Shown piece after piece: positions 13,559-13,578 of a stretch of 13,578 nt of DNA. This DNA is from RGIG5675 sp050943435 (GTDB lineage Bacteria; Bacillota; Clostridia; Oscillospirales; Ruminococcaceae). Below the pieces are notes generated by a model. That model did no database searches and had not been told where the DNA came from. It saw only the letters and a list, made by a program, of their open reading frames with translations. Where the stretch lies: the NCBI GenBank assembly GCA_050943435.1, contig JBMNPE010000041.1:1-13578 (forward strand). Reading direction: 5' to 3'. Each line of letters begins with the position of its first letter. Positions within the stretch are counted from its first letter, which is position 1. The translations under genes were made by a program, and so were the position numbers.

Positions 13559-13578
13559 ATTGTAAACTCCTTCTTGAT

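Overview
The window is about 13.6 kb of bacterial chromosome, moderately GC-rich by eye, with ordinary sigma70-type promoters, strong Shine-Dalgarno sites and short gaps or overlaps between genes. A glycine riboswitch, a split glycine decarboxylase (gcvPA/gcvPB), a malolactic-type enzyme and a zinc-ribbon/DUF4190 protein together suggest an anaerobic member of the Bacillota (Clostridia-like). This assignment is inference; there is no rRNA or marker gene to settle it.

Layout from left to right. (1) 1-216 is a non-coding leader with a plausible promoter. It is followed on + by a 541-residue enzyme that I call malolactic enzyme rather than ordinary malic enzyme, because its sequence follows the MleA/MleS family from end to end. 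(2) A bidirectional terminator separates it from a convergent (-) Na/Pi-cotransporter/PhoU fusion protein (1969-3759), which has its own promoter. (3) 3820-4160 is a gene-free stretch, richer in A+T and in hairpins than its surroundings. It carries what looks like the right end of a decayed IS200/IS605 (TnpB-type) element. (4) 4161-11614 is one seven-gene operon on the - strand, transcribed gcvT, gcvH, gcvPA, gcvPB, lplA, lpdA and a YkuE-like metallophosphoesterase. (5) Upstream of gcvT is a leader of about 230 nt with an extended -10 promoter, a single glycine aptamer followed by a vestigial 'ghost' aptamer, and an intrinsic terminator. (6) Divergent from it on + is an AEC-family permease (12049-12987) with its own promoter. 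A second bidirectional terminator then separates it from a convergent (-) zinc-ribbon/DUF4190 membrane protein that begins near the window end.

How the genes fit together. The operon supplies the whole glycine cleavage system: P-protein in two subunits, T-protein, H-protein, and the L-protein dihydrolipoamide dehydrogenase. It also encodes the ligase that attaches lipoate to H-protein. Glycine sensed by the leader RNA should switch the operon on. The metallophosphoesterase at the tail has no known role in this pathway and is the odd member. The malolactic enzyme and the AEC permease belong to families that pair up in malolactic fermentation (MleA/MleP), but here they lie more than 10 kb apart, so a functional link is only a suggestion.

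I found no CRISPR array, tRNA, rRNA, phage gene or intact transposase. Most of the window is well-understood metabolism. The points most worth a second look are the singlet riboswitch architecture, the mixed active-site signature of the malolactic-type enzyme, the transposon-end remnant beside the phosphate transporter promoter, and the phosphoesterase in the glycine operon.
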